From contig DGFC01000037.1 in NCBI GenBank assembly GCA_002391465.1, forward strand, positions 1-26,267: a stretch of 26,267 bases of DNA. The letters run 5' to 3'. This DNA is from Firmicutes bacterium UBA3910 (GTDB lineage: Bacteria; Bacillota; Limnochordia; Darwinibacteriales; Darwinibacteriaceae). The notes under the pieces were generated by a model. That model was not told the DNA's origin and made no database searches. It worked only from the letters and a program-made list of their open reading frames with translations. Positions 7,893-15,869 of the stretch are shown here, piece after piece. Numbering within the stretch: position 1 is the first letter of the stretch; each line of letters opens with the position of its first letter. The translations under genes were made by a program, and so were the position numbers.

Positions 7893-7925
7893 CTCAACCC
7901 CGGGTGAGTGGGTCCCGGGGTTGAG
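7893..7925. terminator. Terminator-like hairpin without a clear T run
   Basis: Perfect 12-bp stem CTCAACCCCGGG (7893-7904) and CCCGGGGTTGAG (7914-7925), nine-base loop. There is no uridine tract on the plus strand and only a weak GCTTTATTTAT on the minus strand. It sits between two divergent promoters, where no transcript needs ending, so it may be regulatory or a remnant terminator. Confidence 0.4.
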
Positions 7926-8104
7926 AGATTTGATTACAAAGGGACAGGAGGATAGGCTGCACTATGATTGTCCCTTTAACCCTTGATTTTGTTTCCACAT
8001 CAACCATTCTCCACTCCCTACCGTTCTCCTGCTGAGATTGGGAAATAAATAACAAATTCCCCAGCCGCAAATAAGGCCGTTCCTTTCAAATTGATCCATT
8101 TGAG

Positions 8105-8113
8105 TGATATAAT
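8105..8113 (+). promoter_or_regulatory. Extended -10 promoter for the MATE-selenium gene run
   Basis: TGA-TATAAT is a TGn extended -10 with a perfect TATAAT hexamer. A weak -35, TTCAAA, lies at 8085-8090 with a 17-base spacer. It is about 33 bases before the ATG at 8146, which has the SD AGGGAGGAAG. Since the following six genes are almost without gaps, this is a likely promoter for the whole run. Confidence 0.65.
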
Positions 8114-8145
8114 AAACGCAGAATGCAAGTTCAGGGAGGAAGCCC

Positions 8146-9540
8146 ATGTCCAACAGGGAATCGAGAATTGTCAATCTAACTGAAGGCGGCATATTTAGCG
8201 TACTCACCAGACTAGCTATGCCCATTATTGCTACTTCATTTGTCCAGATGGCTTACAACCTGACAGATATGATGTGGGTGGGTAGGGTGGGCTCCGATGC
8301 GGTGGCGGCGGTGGGAACGGCCGGTTTTTTCACCTGGTTAGCCAACGCCATTATTTTAATCCCCAAAGTCGGGGCAGAGGTGGGTGTGGCCCAGTCCGTG
8401 GGCGGTGGTGAGCTCCCGGAGGCCAGGCGCTATGTTCGCCACAGCTTCCAAATGATTGTGATGCTAGCCGTCCTCTATGCTGCTGGCTTGATTGTGTTTC
8501 GCCGGCCCCTCCTCTCCTTTTTCCGCTTAGGTGAAGCGATTGAAAGTGCTTCCCGTACATATTTGGTCATCGTGGCCTTAGGCATGCCCTTTTTCACAGC
8601 GAACCCGATCTTTACCGCCATACTCAACGGTTCGGGCGACAGTTCCACGCCCTTTCGCATCAACTCGGTGGGTCTTGTATTGAATATTATTCTCGATCCA
8701 TTTTTCATTTTCGGTCTAGGCCCCATTCCCCGTTTGGAGGTTGCCGGAGCAGCTACAGCTACGGTGATTGCCCAGATGGCTGTGACAGCCCTCTTTATTT
8801 GGGAAGCGCGCCGCAGGCCTGAGCTCTTTTCAGGTTTAAAGTTTACTGCTAAACCCGATCCAGTATTGCTCAAACGCATCACCAAGATGGGCCTACCGGT
8901 AGCGGTGCAGAGTGGGCTTTTCACCTTTATATCCATGGTTGTGGCCCGCATCGTTGCCCAATGGGGCGCCCTGCCCATCGCGGTACAGAAGGTCGGTTCC
9001 CAGATCGAGTCCATCTCCTGGCTCACCGTTGGAGGTTTCCAATCGGCCATGAGCGCCTTTATTGGCCAAAACTACGGGGGAAGACGATGGGAGAGGGTTT
9101 ACAAAGGATACTTCACCGGCCTGTCAATTGCGGGCTCCATCGGTGTTGTGGCTACGCTGCTGCTAGCTTTGGCAGCAGAACCTTTGTTTGCCATTTTTAT
9201 CCCGGAAGCGGAAGCGATTGCCCTAGGCGTTGTTTATCTGCGCATCCTCAGCGTTTCCCAGTTCTGGATGGCGGTTGAAATCCTGACGGCAGGGGCTTTC
9301 ATCGGGCAGGGCAGGACGGCCCCGCCGGCGATTATCAGTATTACCTTTAACGCCCTGCGGATTCCCGGTGCACTGTTATTGTCCGCAACCTCCCTTGGGC
9401 TTAAGGGAGTCTGGTGGGCGGTGAGTATAACCAGTATATTCAAGGGCCTGATTCTGGCAGGCTGGTATCTCCGTTCTCTGTATACCAACCCGGCCCTTAG
9501 CGATTTCAGAAGGGGCCTGGCAAGGAGTGAGTCCAATTAA
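8146..9540 (+). CDS. MATE family multidrug/Na+ efflux transporter
   Basis: A 464-residue transporter with about 12 membrane helices in two similar halves, standard for MATE (DinF/NorM) proteins that exchange Na+ or H+ for organic cations or metabolites. Family marks include the N-terminal FSVLTRLAMPIIATSFVQMAYNLTDMMWVGRVG (residues 17-50), the central FRINSVGLVLNIILDPFFIFG, and a second-half FQSAMSAFIGQNYGG. The ATG has an AGGGAGGAAG SD. It is the first gene of the run that leads into the selenium genes, overlapping or abutting the next gene. Substrate is unknown. Confidence 0.92.
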   Translation: MSNRESRIVNLTEGGIFSVLTRLAMPIIATSFVQMAYNLTDMMWVGRVGSDAVAAVGTAGFFTWLANAIILIPKVGAEVGVAQSVGGGELPEARRYVRHSFQMIVMLAVLYAAGLIVFRRPLLSFFRLGEAIESASRTYLVIVALGMPFFTANPIFTAILNGSGDSSTPFRINSVGLVLNIILDPFFIFGLGPIPRLEVAGAATATVIAQMAVTALFIWEARRRPELFSGLKFTAKPDPVLLKRITKMGLPVAVQSGLFTFISMVVARIVAQWGALPIAVQKVGSQIESISWLTVGGFQSAMSAFIGQNYGGRRWERVYKGYFTGLSIAGSIGVVATLLLALAAEPLFAIFIPEAEAIALGVVYLRILSVSQFWMAVEILTAGAFIGQGRTAPPAIISITFNALRIPGALLLSATSLGLKGVWWAVSITSIFKGLILAGWYLRSLYTNPALSDFRRGLARSESN

Positions 9541-9541
9541 T

Positions 9542-11143
9542 ATGAATTTCCATGATATAGGGCAAGCGTATCCTAGTTTCCGCTATCCCGCCTACGGACG
9601 CAGGGGCATGGTTGCCACGTCCAATCGCTTTGCAGCCATGGCGGGAATGGACATGCTGAAACGGGGAGGCAACGCTGTGGATGCAGCATTAGCTGCTGCC
9701 GCCTGTTTAACAGTGTGCGAACCTACTTCCAACGGTATTGGCGGTGATCTGTTCGCCATAGTCCATTTCGAAGGCGAGCTGTACGGGTTAAATGCCAGTG
9801 GGCCTTCCCCTGAGCTCATTTCCATTGATAGACTAAAGCAAGCGGGACATAAGGAAATACCGCGCTATGGTTTGGCTCCGGTGAATGTGCCGGGTGCCCC
9901 GGCCGGCTGGGCTGCCCTATCTAAGCGCTTTGGTAGACTGCCCCTAACAGATGTGTTTGCCCCGGCTGTTAACTACGCCGCAGAAGGCTATGCCGTTTCT
10001 AACCTCTTGAGCAGGGGCTGGCAGCGGGCGGCTCAAGTTTACAGCCGGTATAAGGGAGAAGAATTCAAACCTTGGTTTGACACGTTCGCTCCCGGCGGCA
10101 GGGCGCCCATGCCAGGTGAAATTGTTAGGCTGCCCCATCATGCAGAGACATTAGCTTTGATTGCGGCAACGGGTGCAGAGGCCTTTTACAGCGGTGAGTT
10201 GTCGGAGAAAATCGACGCCTTTTCCCGGCAGCACGGCGGCTACCTGCGGGGAGAGGATCTGAGCCGTTTTGACGTTGAATGGGTGGATCCTATCTCGGTG
10301 GATTACAGGGGTTATGAGGTTTGGGAAATACCGCCTAACGGTCAGGGGATTGTGGCCTTGATGGCGCTCAACATCCTAAAGGGCTTTGACTTCACTGAGA
10401 AGAACGATGTTGTAACATATCACCGGCAGATTGAGGCGATCAAGCTGGCCTTTGAGGACGCCCAGCGCTATGTGACCGATCCAAAGAAGATGAAGGTGAC
10501 AGTGGAAGAGCTGCTTTCAGACGATTGGGCCGCCGAGAGGCGCAGAAGAATTGGGGAACGGGCCCTGGAACCCCTGCCCAGCAGGGAACAGGACGGCGGT
10601 ACCGTTTATCTGGCTGCAGCCGATGGAGAAGGAAACATGGTTTCCCTCATTCAAAGCAATTACAACGGTTTTGGCTCGGGTATGGTTGTGCCAGGTACCG
10701 GTATTGCCCTGCACAACCGCGGCCACAACTTCTCCTTCGATCCCGAGCATGATAACTGCCTAGAGCCTAACAAACGTCCCTACCATACAATTATTCCCGG
10801 CTTCCTCAGCAAGGACGGCCAGCCTGTGGGTCCCTTTGGCGTCATGGGTGGGTTTATGCAGCCCCAAGGGCATGTCCAGGTTGTGATGAACCTCGTCGAC
10901 TTTGCCCATAACCCCCAGGCAGCCTTGGATGCGCCCCGCTGGCAGTGGATGCGGGGAAGAAAGGTCAATTTGGAGAACACTCTGCCGGCGGAGATCATTA
11001 ACGGTTTGGTGAAGCGGGGCCACGAAGTGACCGTGACGAAAGAAAACGTGGGTTACGGCAGGGGTCAGATCGTGTTCAGGGACAGAGACGTGTTGGTAGG
11101 GGCTACCGAGCCCAGGATTGACGGTGCAGTAGTAGTTTGGTAA
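9542..11143 (+). CDS. Gamma-glutamyltranspeptidase family protein
   Basis: A 533-residue Ntn hydrolase of the GGT family. Such enzymes self-cleave before a threonine and remove or transfer gamma-glutamyl groups from glutathione-like substrates. The N-terminal MVATSNRFAAMAGMDMLKRGGNAVDAALAAA is typical, and the nucleophile is probably Thr354 in DGGTVYLAAAD, followed by NYNGFGSGMVVPGTGIALHNRG and GPFGVMGGFMQPQGH. There is no signal peptide, unlike periplasmic or secreted GGTs, so it probably acts in the cytoplasm. The ATG at 9542 is preferred. An upstream in-frame GTG (9527) would overlap the MATE gene, and the nearest SD (AAGGAG, 9522-9527) is 14 bases from the ATG, so the start is uncertain. 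Acylase or oxamate amidohydrolase activity is an alternative. Confidence 0.88.
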   Translation: MNFHDIGQAYPSFRYPAYGRRGMVATSNRFAAMAGMDMLKRGGNAVDAALAAAACLTVCEPTSNGIGGDLFAIVHFEGELYGLNASGPSPELISIDRLKQAGHKEIPRYGLAPVNVPGAPAGWAALSKRFGRLPLTDVFAPAVNYAAEGYAVSNLLSRGWQRAAQVYSRYKGEEFKPWFDTFAPGGRAPMPGEIVRLPHHAETLALIAATGAEAFYSGELSEKIDAFSRQHGGYLRGEDLSRFDVEWVDPISVDYRGYEVWEIPPNGQGIVALMALNILKGFDFTEKNDVVTYHRQIEAIKLAFEDAQRYVTDPKKMKVTVEELLSDDWAAERRRRIGERALEPLPSREQDGGTVYLAAADGEGNMVSLIQSNYNGFGSGMVVPGTGIALHNRGHNFSFDPEHDNCLEPNKRPYHTIIPGFLSKDGQPVGPFGVMGGFMQPQGHVQVVMNLVDFAHNPQAALDAPRWQWMRGRKVNLENTLPAEIINGLVKRGHEVTVTKENVGYGRGQIVFRDRDVLVGATEPRIDGAVVVW

Positions 11144-11163
11144 AGGAAAAGGGGGGGCTGGGT

Positions 11164-12321
11164 GTGATATACCTTGATCAAGCAGCCACATCCTATCCCA
11201 AGCCTGCCGCCGTTATTGAGGCAGTCTGTTCTGCCCTCGCAACGGCGGGCAACAGCGGGCGGGGAGTCCATGGGATGAGCCTTGCGGCAAGTAGGCTGAT
11301 CTATCAAGCCCGCTGGGAGTTGGCCGAGTTTTTTGGCGCTTCCGATCCCAGCCAAATTGCCTTTTCTGCCAACGCCACCGAGAGTTTAAATATGGCCCTG
11401 CTGGGTCTGTTGGAGCCGGGGGATCATGTGGTCACAACTGAGCTGGAGCATAACAGCGTGCTCAGACCCCTTTATCTTCTGCAGAAAAGGGGCGTGGAAG
11501 TAACCGTTTTACCCGCCGATTACCAGGGCAGAGTGGATTTTAGCGCTTTAGCTGCAGCTAGCCAGCCCAACACTAAAGCGGTTGTCTGTACCCACGCCTC
11601 CAACGTGACAGGCAATGTCATTGATTTGGATTATGTATTAGATTTTTGTCAGCGTCAGAGATTGGTTTCAATCATAGATGGGGCCCAAACTGCAGGCTGG
11701 TATCCTTATAACCTAACTAAACAGCCCATTGACATCCTCTGTTTCACAGGGCATAAGGCCCTATTGGGTCCCCAAGGAGTGGGCGGGATTTATGTGCGGC
11801 CAGGCTTAAAACTACGTCCCCTAAAAACGGGCGGAAGTGGAATTAAGACCTTTTCCAAAACCCATCCCGAGACTATGCCCGAAGCACTGGAGGCGGGTAC
11901 TCTGAATACCCCAGGGGTTGCAGGTTTAGCCGCAGGAGTGCGTTATCTGCGGGAGGTAGGACTGGCTCACGTGCGGAAGGTTGAAGGGGAGCTAACCCAA
12001 TTTTTCTTTGCAGAGGTGAAGGAAATCCCTGGAGTGACCGTCTACGGTGATTTCACGGACCAGGAGCGCTGCCCAATTGTGGCCCTCAATATTGCCGGTG
12101 TGGATTCCAGCTTTTTGAGTCAGCTTCTGGCGGAGAAATACAATATTGCCACCCGTTCCGGTGGGCACTGTGCCCCCCTAATGCACCGGGCACTGCAGAC
12201 GGATAAAACGGGATTGGTCCGTTTTAGTTTTTCCCATTTCAACAGCAAAGCGGAGCTGGAAGTGGCAGTACAAGCCCTGGCAGAGATCAGTGAAGAATAC
12301 GGACCGGAAGGAGATGGCTGA
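11164..12321 (+). CDS. Cysteine desulfurase / selenocysteine lyase-like class V aminotransferase (EF2568 family)
   Basis: A 385-residue PLP enzyme. It opens with VIYLDQAATSYPKPAAV, binds PLP through Lys198 in CFTGHKALLGPQG, has the cofactor Asp in IIDGAQTAGW, and carries the catalytic Cys336 in TRSGGHCAPLMHRALQT. These fit the NifS/SufS-like family; the short RSGGHCAP loop and its neighbours match the EF2568-type subgroup found beside selD. It would release sulfur or selenium from cysteine or selenocysteine as a persulfide or perselenide. The GTG at 11164 is used because a G-rich SD lies 6-7 bases before it and the family starts at this point; an upstream TTG at 11137 overlaps the previous gene. 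Confidence 0.88.
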   Translation: MIYLDQAATSYPKPAAVIEAVCSALATAGNSGRGVHGMSLAASRLIYQARWELAEFFGASDPSQIAFSANATESLNMALLGLLEPGDHVVTTELEHNSVLRPLYLLQKRGVEVTVLPADYQGRVDFSALAAASQPNTKAVVCTHASNVTGNVIDLDYVLDFCQRQRLVSIIDGAQTAGWYPYNLTKQPIDILCFTGHKALLGPQGVGGIYVRPGLKLRPLKTGGSGIKTFSKTHPETMPEALEAGTLNTPGVAGLAAGVRYLREVGLAHVRKVEGELTQFFFAEVKEIPGVTVYGDFTDQERCPIVALNIAGVDSSFLSQLLAEKYNIATRSGGHCAPLMHRALQTDKTGLVRFSFSHFNSKAELEVAVQALAEISEEYGPEGDG

Positions 12322-12322
12322 G

Positions 12323-12541
12323 GTGCAGGCTGTGCTTACCTTTCACAGCACAACTGAGGCCATGGCTTTTGAACGGGCATGTAAAGAGCTGGGCCTGCCA
12401 GGCAGGTTGATACCCATGCCCGTGGCCATAAGTGCCCAGTGCGGTTTGGCCTGGCTGATTGGGCCGGAAGATAGGAACAGGCTTTTAGAGCAAGCCCAGA
12501 AACTAGGTTTGAAGTACGAACGGCTTGTGGAACTGAAGTGA
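12323..12541 (+). CDS. DUF3343 protein, putative selenium/sulfur carrier
   Basis: A 72-residue protein with the DUF3343 pattern: VLTFHSTTEAMAFERACKELGLPGRLIPMPVAISAQCGLAW. The single conserved Cys in SAQCGLAW is the likely chemical group. Members are nearly always found between an EF2568-type desulfurase and selD/yedF, and a role in carrying Se or S has been proposed but not shown. The GTG at 12323 is chosen because AAGGAG (12308-12313) lies nine bases upstream. An in-frame ATG at 12314 would sit directly against that SD, and a GTG at 12290 lacks one. It starts one base after the desulfurase stop. Confidence 0.82.
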   Translation: MQAVLTFHSTTEAMAFERACKELGLPGRLIPMPVAISAQCGLAWLIGPEDRNRLLEQAQKLGLKYERLVELK

Positions 12542-12552
12542 GGTGAGCTGTG

Positions 12553-13575
12553 ATGAGTGACGAGATTCGTTTCTGCACAGGCGGTGGTTGAGCAGCTAAA
12601 CTTGGACCGGCGGTCCTGGAAGACATTTTAGCTAGACTGCCTAGGGTTGCGGACCCCAATTTTCTCGTGGGATTTGAGCATGCCGACGACGCTGCAGTGT
12701 ACCAGCTTACCGAGGACTTAGCTATTGTTCAGACTTTGGACTTCTTCCCGCCCATGGTGGAAGACCCTTATCTGTTCGGTCAGATTGCTGCGGCCAATTC
12801 CCTGAGCGATATTTACGCCATGGGTGCCGAGCCCAAAACAGCGCTCAATATTGTTTGCTTTCCTGCGAAAATGGATGTGGAAATCTTAGGTCAAGTGCTG
12901 CGAGGCGGCAGTGAAAAAGTGGTGGAAGCAGGCGCAGTCTTGGCCGGCGGCCATTCCATCACCGATGTGGATGTGAAATACGGCCTGTCTGTGACTGGAA
13001 TTGTGCATCCCAAACAGGTTTACACCAACAGGGGCGCCCGGCCTGGCGATGTCTTGATTCTAACCAAACCCCTTGGCGTAGGGATAGTGTGCACCGCTGA
13101 GCGCGTGGGTGAAGCTTCGCCACAGGCCATGGAGCAGGCGGTTAAGTCCATGACAACCTTGAACAAATACGCAGCTGAGATAATCCGTAAGTTTCCAGTC
13201 CACGCCTCAACCGATGTGACCGGATTTGCCTTTTTGGGCCATCTCCACGAAATGTTAGGGGAAGTCTCGGCGGTGGTTTATACAGAGCAGATTCCACATA
13301 TTCCTGAAGCACTGGAATATGCGGCGGAGTTTTTGATCACTGGGGCAGCCCAACGGAACCGCAACCATTTGGCGAACTATCTTGATTTTGGATCCAATGT
13401 GGAGTTTGCCATGGAGGAGCTCCTTTTGGATCCCCAAACCTCAGGAGGGCTGTTGGTAAGCGTCCCTAGGGCAGTTGGGGAAGAGTTAGTGGCGGAGCTG
13501 AGTAAGTTAGATCTCCCTGCTGCGATTGTGGGCGAGATCGTGGAAAGGAAAGCAAAGGAGATTATGGTGCGATGA
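12553..13575 (+). CDS. selD: Selenide, water dikinase SelD, selenoprotein with in-frame UGA
   Basis: SelD makes selenophosphate, the selenium donor for selenocysteine, 2-selenouridine and selenium-dependent molybdenum enzymes, from selenide and ATP. Reading from the ATG at 12553 gives [12 protein letters not shown], then TGA at 12589-12591, then [17 protein letters not shown], continuing in frame into a full SelD of 340 residues. The TGA occupies the place of E. coli Cys17 (HGAGCGCKI), with the essential Lys three residues later, so it encodes selenocysteine. Further marks are [30 protein letters not shown] and [12 protein letters not shown]. An SD AGGTGA lies six bases before the ATG. Simple gene calling starts at 12667 and loses the catalytic end. 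The stop overlaps the yedF ATG. Confidence 0.95.
12589..12633 (+). promoter_or_regulatory. Selenocysteine UGA codon with bacterial SECIS-like hairpin
   Basis: TGA is at 12589-12591. Downstream, AGCTAAA (12594-12600) pairs with TTTAGCT (12627-12633), and inside it GGACC (12604-12608) pairs with GGTCC (12612-12616) closing a GGC loop (12609-12611). The loop begins 17 bases after the UGA and starts with GG, as bacterial SECIS elements recognised by SelB do. The ten bases 12617-12626 form an asymmetric bulge. Confidence 0.85.
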
Positions 13576-14168
13576 AAAAAACAGTTGATGCCAGAGGTTT
13601 AGACTGTCCCCTGCCGGTTATTGAAGCGAAAAAAGCACTGCAAAACACGGAAGGTGTGCTGGAGGTTATTGTAGATAACGAGATTGCCCTGCAGAACCTG
13701 GAGAAGATGGCCAAGCAGATGGCCCTCAGCTATGAGCTGAAGACGGTTAGCGCGGATCAGCATGTGATCACCATCATGGTCGATGGCCCACAAGAAGCAG
13801 GGCAGGAGTCGCCCAGCTCCGCGGGACAAGGGGACAAGACGGTTGTGGTTATCTCTGCGAACGAGATGGGGGCGGGCGATCCTGAGTTGGGTAAGATTCT
13901 GATGAAATCCTTTGTTTATGCCCTCACGGAACTTCCCCAGTTACCCAGCAAGGTTTTGTTGTATAATGGGGGAGTGAAGCTGGCAGTTGAGGGTTCGGAC
14001 AGTTTAGCCGACCTGAAGAAGTTGGCCGAACAGGGAGTGGAAATCCTTAGTTGTGGTACATGCTTGGATTTTTACCAGCTCAAATCTGAGCTGGGAGTGG
14101 GTTCTGTCACCAATATGTACGAGATAGCCCAAAGCCAAATGGAGGCCACGAAGGTCATCAGGCCTTAA
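13572..14168 (+). CDS. yedF: Selenium metabolism protein YedF (TusA-DsrE fusion)
   Basis: A 198-residue two-domain protein. Residues 1-72 are a TusA/SirA domain with the CPxP motif at Cys12 ([15 protein letters not shown]), a sulfur- or selenium-binding fold. A Ser/Gly/Gln-rich linker (about 73-88) leads to a DsrE-like domain (89-198) with CGTC at 161-164. This architecture defines the selenium-associated YedF family that co-occurs with SelD; it may carry reduced selenium to or from SelD, but its exact job is unproven. The ATG overlaps the selD stop by four bases (ATGA), indicating translational coupling. No terminator is evident after it. Confidence 0.93.
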   Translation: MKKTVDARGLDCPLPVIEAKKALQNTEGVLEVIVDNEIALQNLEKMAKQMALSYELKTVSADQHVITIMVDGPQEAGQESPSSAGQGDKTVVVISANEMGAGDPELGKILMKSFVYALTELPQLPSKVLLYNGGVKLAVEGSDSLADLKKLAEQGVEILSCGTCLDFYQLKSELGVGSVTNMYEIAQSQMEATKVIRP

Positions 14169-14241
14169 GCTATAATCCAAAACAGACAATCCAAATGCGT
14201 ACCAAGGGTATTTGTATCAATTGGAAAAGAGGGAGCAGCAT

Positions 14242-15021
14242 ATGTACAGCAAACAAGACTTGATTAACCACCTGCGTGAATTGGGACTTAGGCCCACAGA
14301 CACGCTCCTAATACACTCCTCCATGAAAGCGGTTGGTGAGGTGGACGGGGGAGCAGATACTGTATTAGACGCCTTTAGTGAGTACTTATCCCAGGGTCTT
14401 TTGGTTTTACCCACCCATACTTGGGCACAGATGAACGACCAATACAGAGTGTTTGACGTGGAAAACGAACCATCTTGTGTGGGTATTCTCACTGAACTTT
14501 TCCGCAAACGACCAGGCGTTGTGCGTTCTTGGCATCCCACCCACTCGCTGGCGGCCTTGGGCCAAGGTGCAGAGGAGTTTATCCAGGGTGAAGAACGCTT
14601 TGATAGTCCATGCGCTCGCGAGGGCTGCTACGGCAAGCTCTATGATCGGGGGGCTAGGGTGCTCTTCTTAGGCGTAGAGCTGAACCGAAATACTATTATC
14701 CATGGGGTGGAAGAATGGGCCAACATTACTAATCGCTTGACTGCCCCTCAAGCGCTGCAAGTCCGCACTCCAGATGGTAGGCTGATTGATCGGCCCATGA
14801 GAAGGCACGGCGCACCCGTTCCAAACATTCACGAGAATTACGTGAAACTCACCAAACCCCTGCTGGAGTTGGGCATTGCAGTGGAAGGAAAAATTGGCGA
14901 TGCTAAAAGCATTCTTATTGACATTAAGCCCATGTGTGATTTGACGTTGGAGTTTTTGAAAAGGGAGCCGGATTTGTTTTTGGACAAAGAGCCCATTCCC
15001 ACAGAGTGGTTAAAGGGTTGA
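14242..15021 (+). CDS. AAC(3) family N-acetyltransferase
   Basis: A 259-residue member of the aminoglycoside 3-N-acetyltransferase (antibiotic_NAT/YokD) family. Marks are DTLLIHSSMKAVGEVDGGADTVLDA (20-44), LVLPTHTW, SWHPTHSLAALG and HGVEEWANITNRL, which hold the conserved His and Glu residues around the acetyl-CoA site. The ATG at 14242 has GAGGGAG seven bases upstream; the frame opens earlier at 14212 but without an SD. It lies 73 bases after yedF, in the same direction. The chromosomal setting without mobile elements suggests a housekeeping member of unknown substrate rather than acquired resistance. Confidence 0.9.
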   Translation: MYSKQDLINHLRELGLRPTDTLLIHSSMKAVGEVDGGADTVLDAFSEYLSQGLLVLPTHTWAQMNDQYRVFDVENEPSCVGILTELFRKRPGVVRSWHPTHSLAALGQGAEEFIQGEERFDSPCAREGCYGKLYDRGARVLFLGVELNRNTIIHGVEEWANITNRLTAPQALQVRTPDGRLIDRPMRRHGAPVPNIHENYVKLTKPLLELGIAVEGKIGDAKSILIDIKPMCDLTLEFLKREPDLFLDKEPIPTEWLKG

Positions 15022-15038
15022 AAAGCTAGGTGATTGTT

Positions 15039-15635
15039 ATGGAGCTGGTGCCAGAGCGCTTAAGGCAGCAAATTGAGTTTGTGATGGAAATTGATAAGCT
15101 GAAGCAGATTTACCGCCAAAACCTGATTGCCGATACTTCCCGCCGGGAGAACGACGCAGAGCACTCTTGGCATATTGCGCTCATGGCAGTACTTCTGCGG
15201 GAGTATGCGGAGGAACCGGTGGATCTGGAGAAAGTGATCAAAATGCTTTTGATCCACGACCTGGTGGAAGTGTATGCCGGAGATACGTTCTGCTACGACG
15301 AAGAAGCGGTTAAGGATAAGGAAGCCCGGGAAAAAGAAGCAGCCCAGCGGCTTTACAGCTTACTGCCTGCGGATCAAGAAGCAGAGCTTCGGGGTCTCTG
15401 GCATGAATTTGAGGAGCGGAAAACGGCGGAAGCTCGTTTTGCCGCGTGCCTGGATAGGGTTCAACCCTTTCTCCTCAACTACCTCAACCGAGGGGGAACC
15501 TGGAAGATGCACCCTGTCACCAGCGACCAGGTTCGCAGGCGTATGGCCCCGGTGGCAGAGATCTGCCCGGAGCTGGGAGAGTATGTTGAGGGCTTGCTTG
15601 TTGATGCCATTGCCAAAGGCTACTTGCGAGAATAG
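15039..15635 (+). CDS. HD domain phosphohydrolase (YfbR/5'-nucleotidase-like)
   Basis: A 198-residue HD-domain protein of the HD_3/YfbR group, which removes phosphate from deoxynucleoside monophosphates. Metal and catalytic residues are in order: His42 in NDAEHSWHIAL, His73-Asp74 in LLIHDLVEVYAGDTF, Glu77, Asp82 and a late Asp139 in CLDRVQPF. The spacing of HD, Glu and Asp equals that in E. coli YfbR. The ATG at 15039 is preferred since AGGTGA is five bases upstream; a GTG at 15030 is in frame but its SD would be weak. It follows the AAC(3) gene by 17 bases, so the pair is probably co-transcribed. Confidence 0.88.
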   Translation: MELVPERLRQQIEFVMEIDKLKQIYRQNLIADTSRRENDAEHSWHIALMAVLLREYAEEPVDLEKVIKMLLIHDLVEVYAGDTFCYDEEAVKDKEAREKEAAQRLYSLLPADQEAELRGLWHEFEERKTAEARFAACLDRVQPFLLNYLNRGGTWKMHPVTSDQVRRRMAPVAEICPELGEYVEGLLVDAIAKGYLRE

Positions 15636-15680
15636 AAACGATCCCTTCTGATCTGCTCCCCTTGTGGTAGACAGTTGAGA

Positions 15681-15707
15681 TGATAAAATTGTCTATGGCA
15701 GGGGGAG
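15681..15707 (+). promoter_or_regulatory. Possible extended -10 promoter and ribosome binding site
   Basis: TGA-TAAAAT (15681-15689) resembles an extended -10; TTGTGG at 15663-15668 is a poor -35 with a short spacer. AGGGGGAG (15700-15707) lies seven bases before ATG at 15715, which opens a frame of only 16 codons ending at 15765. An imperfect repeat AGACAGTT and AATTGTCT brackets the -10. The gene served, if any, is unclear. Confidence 0.35.
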
Positions 15708-15785
15708 TTTTTTTATGGGACGATCGAGTGTTTCGTACCATAAAGCGGTGGATAGCCAAATATGAGTCGATGGGAGAAGATAGCA

Positions 15786-15818
15786 GGAAAAGAGCACCAA
15801 CCGCTGGGATTGGTGCTC
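15786..15818 (-). terminator. Rho-independent terminator of leuS
   Basis: Perfect 9-bp stem GAGCACCAA (15792-15800) and TTGGTGCTC (15810-15818) with a nine-base loop. On the minus strand it is followed by TTTTCC. It lies about 50 bases after the leuS stop, in the correct orientation. Confidence 0.8.
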
Positions 15819-15869
15819 CTGAATATTCTAGTTATTTCCACTGTGGCAGTCATTGCGGGACTGCTTTTC

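Larger units (their letters stand above)
7812..8145. other. Divergent intergenic region with two inverted repeats
   Basis: This 334-base gap separates thyX (-) and the MATE gene (+). It holds the thyX SD, a strong hairpin at 7893-7925, a second inverted repeat (7938-7946 with 7969-7977) and the MATE promoter at 8105-8113. No coding sequence is convincing; the minus-strand frame at 7962-8225 has no ribosome binding site or family resemblance. Confidence 0.6.

Noticed and set aside
12667..13575. SelD starting at 12667 as a 302-residue protein
   Set aside because: It would lack the catalytic Cys/Sec and Lys and has no ribosome binding site. The in-frame TGA upstream is explained as selenocysteine with a SECIS-like hairpin.
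14242..15021. Acquired aminoglycoside resistance gene
   Set aside because: The AAC(3) fold includes housekeeping enzymes. There is no integron, transposase or composition break around it.
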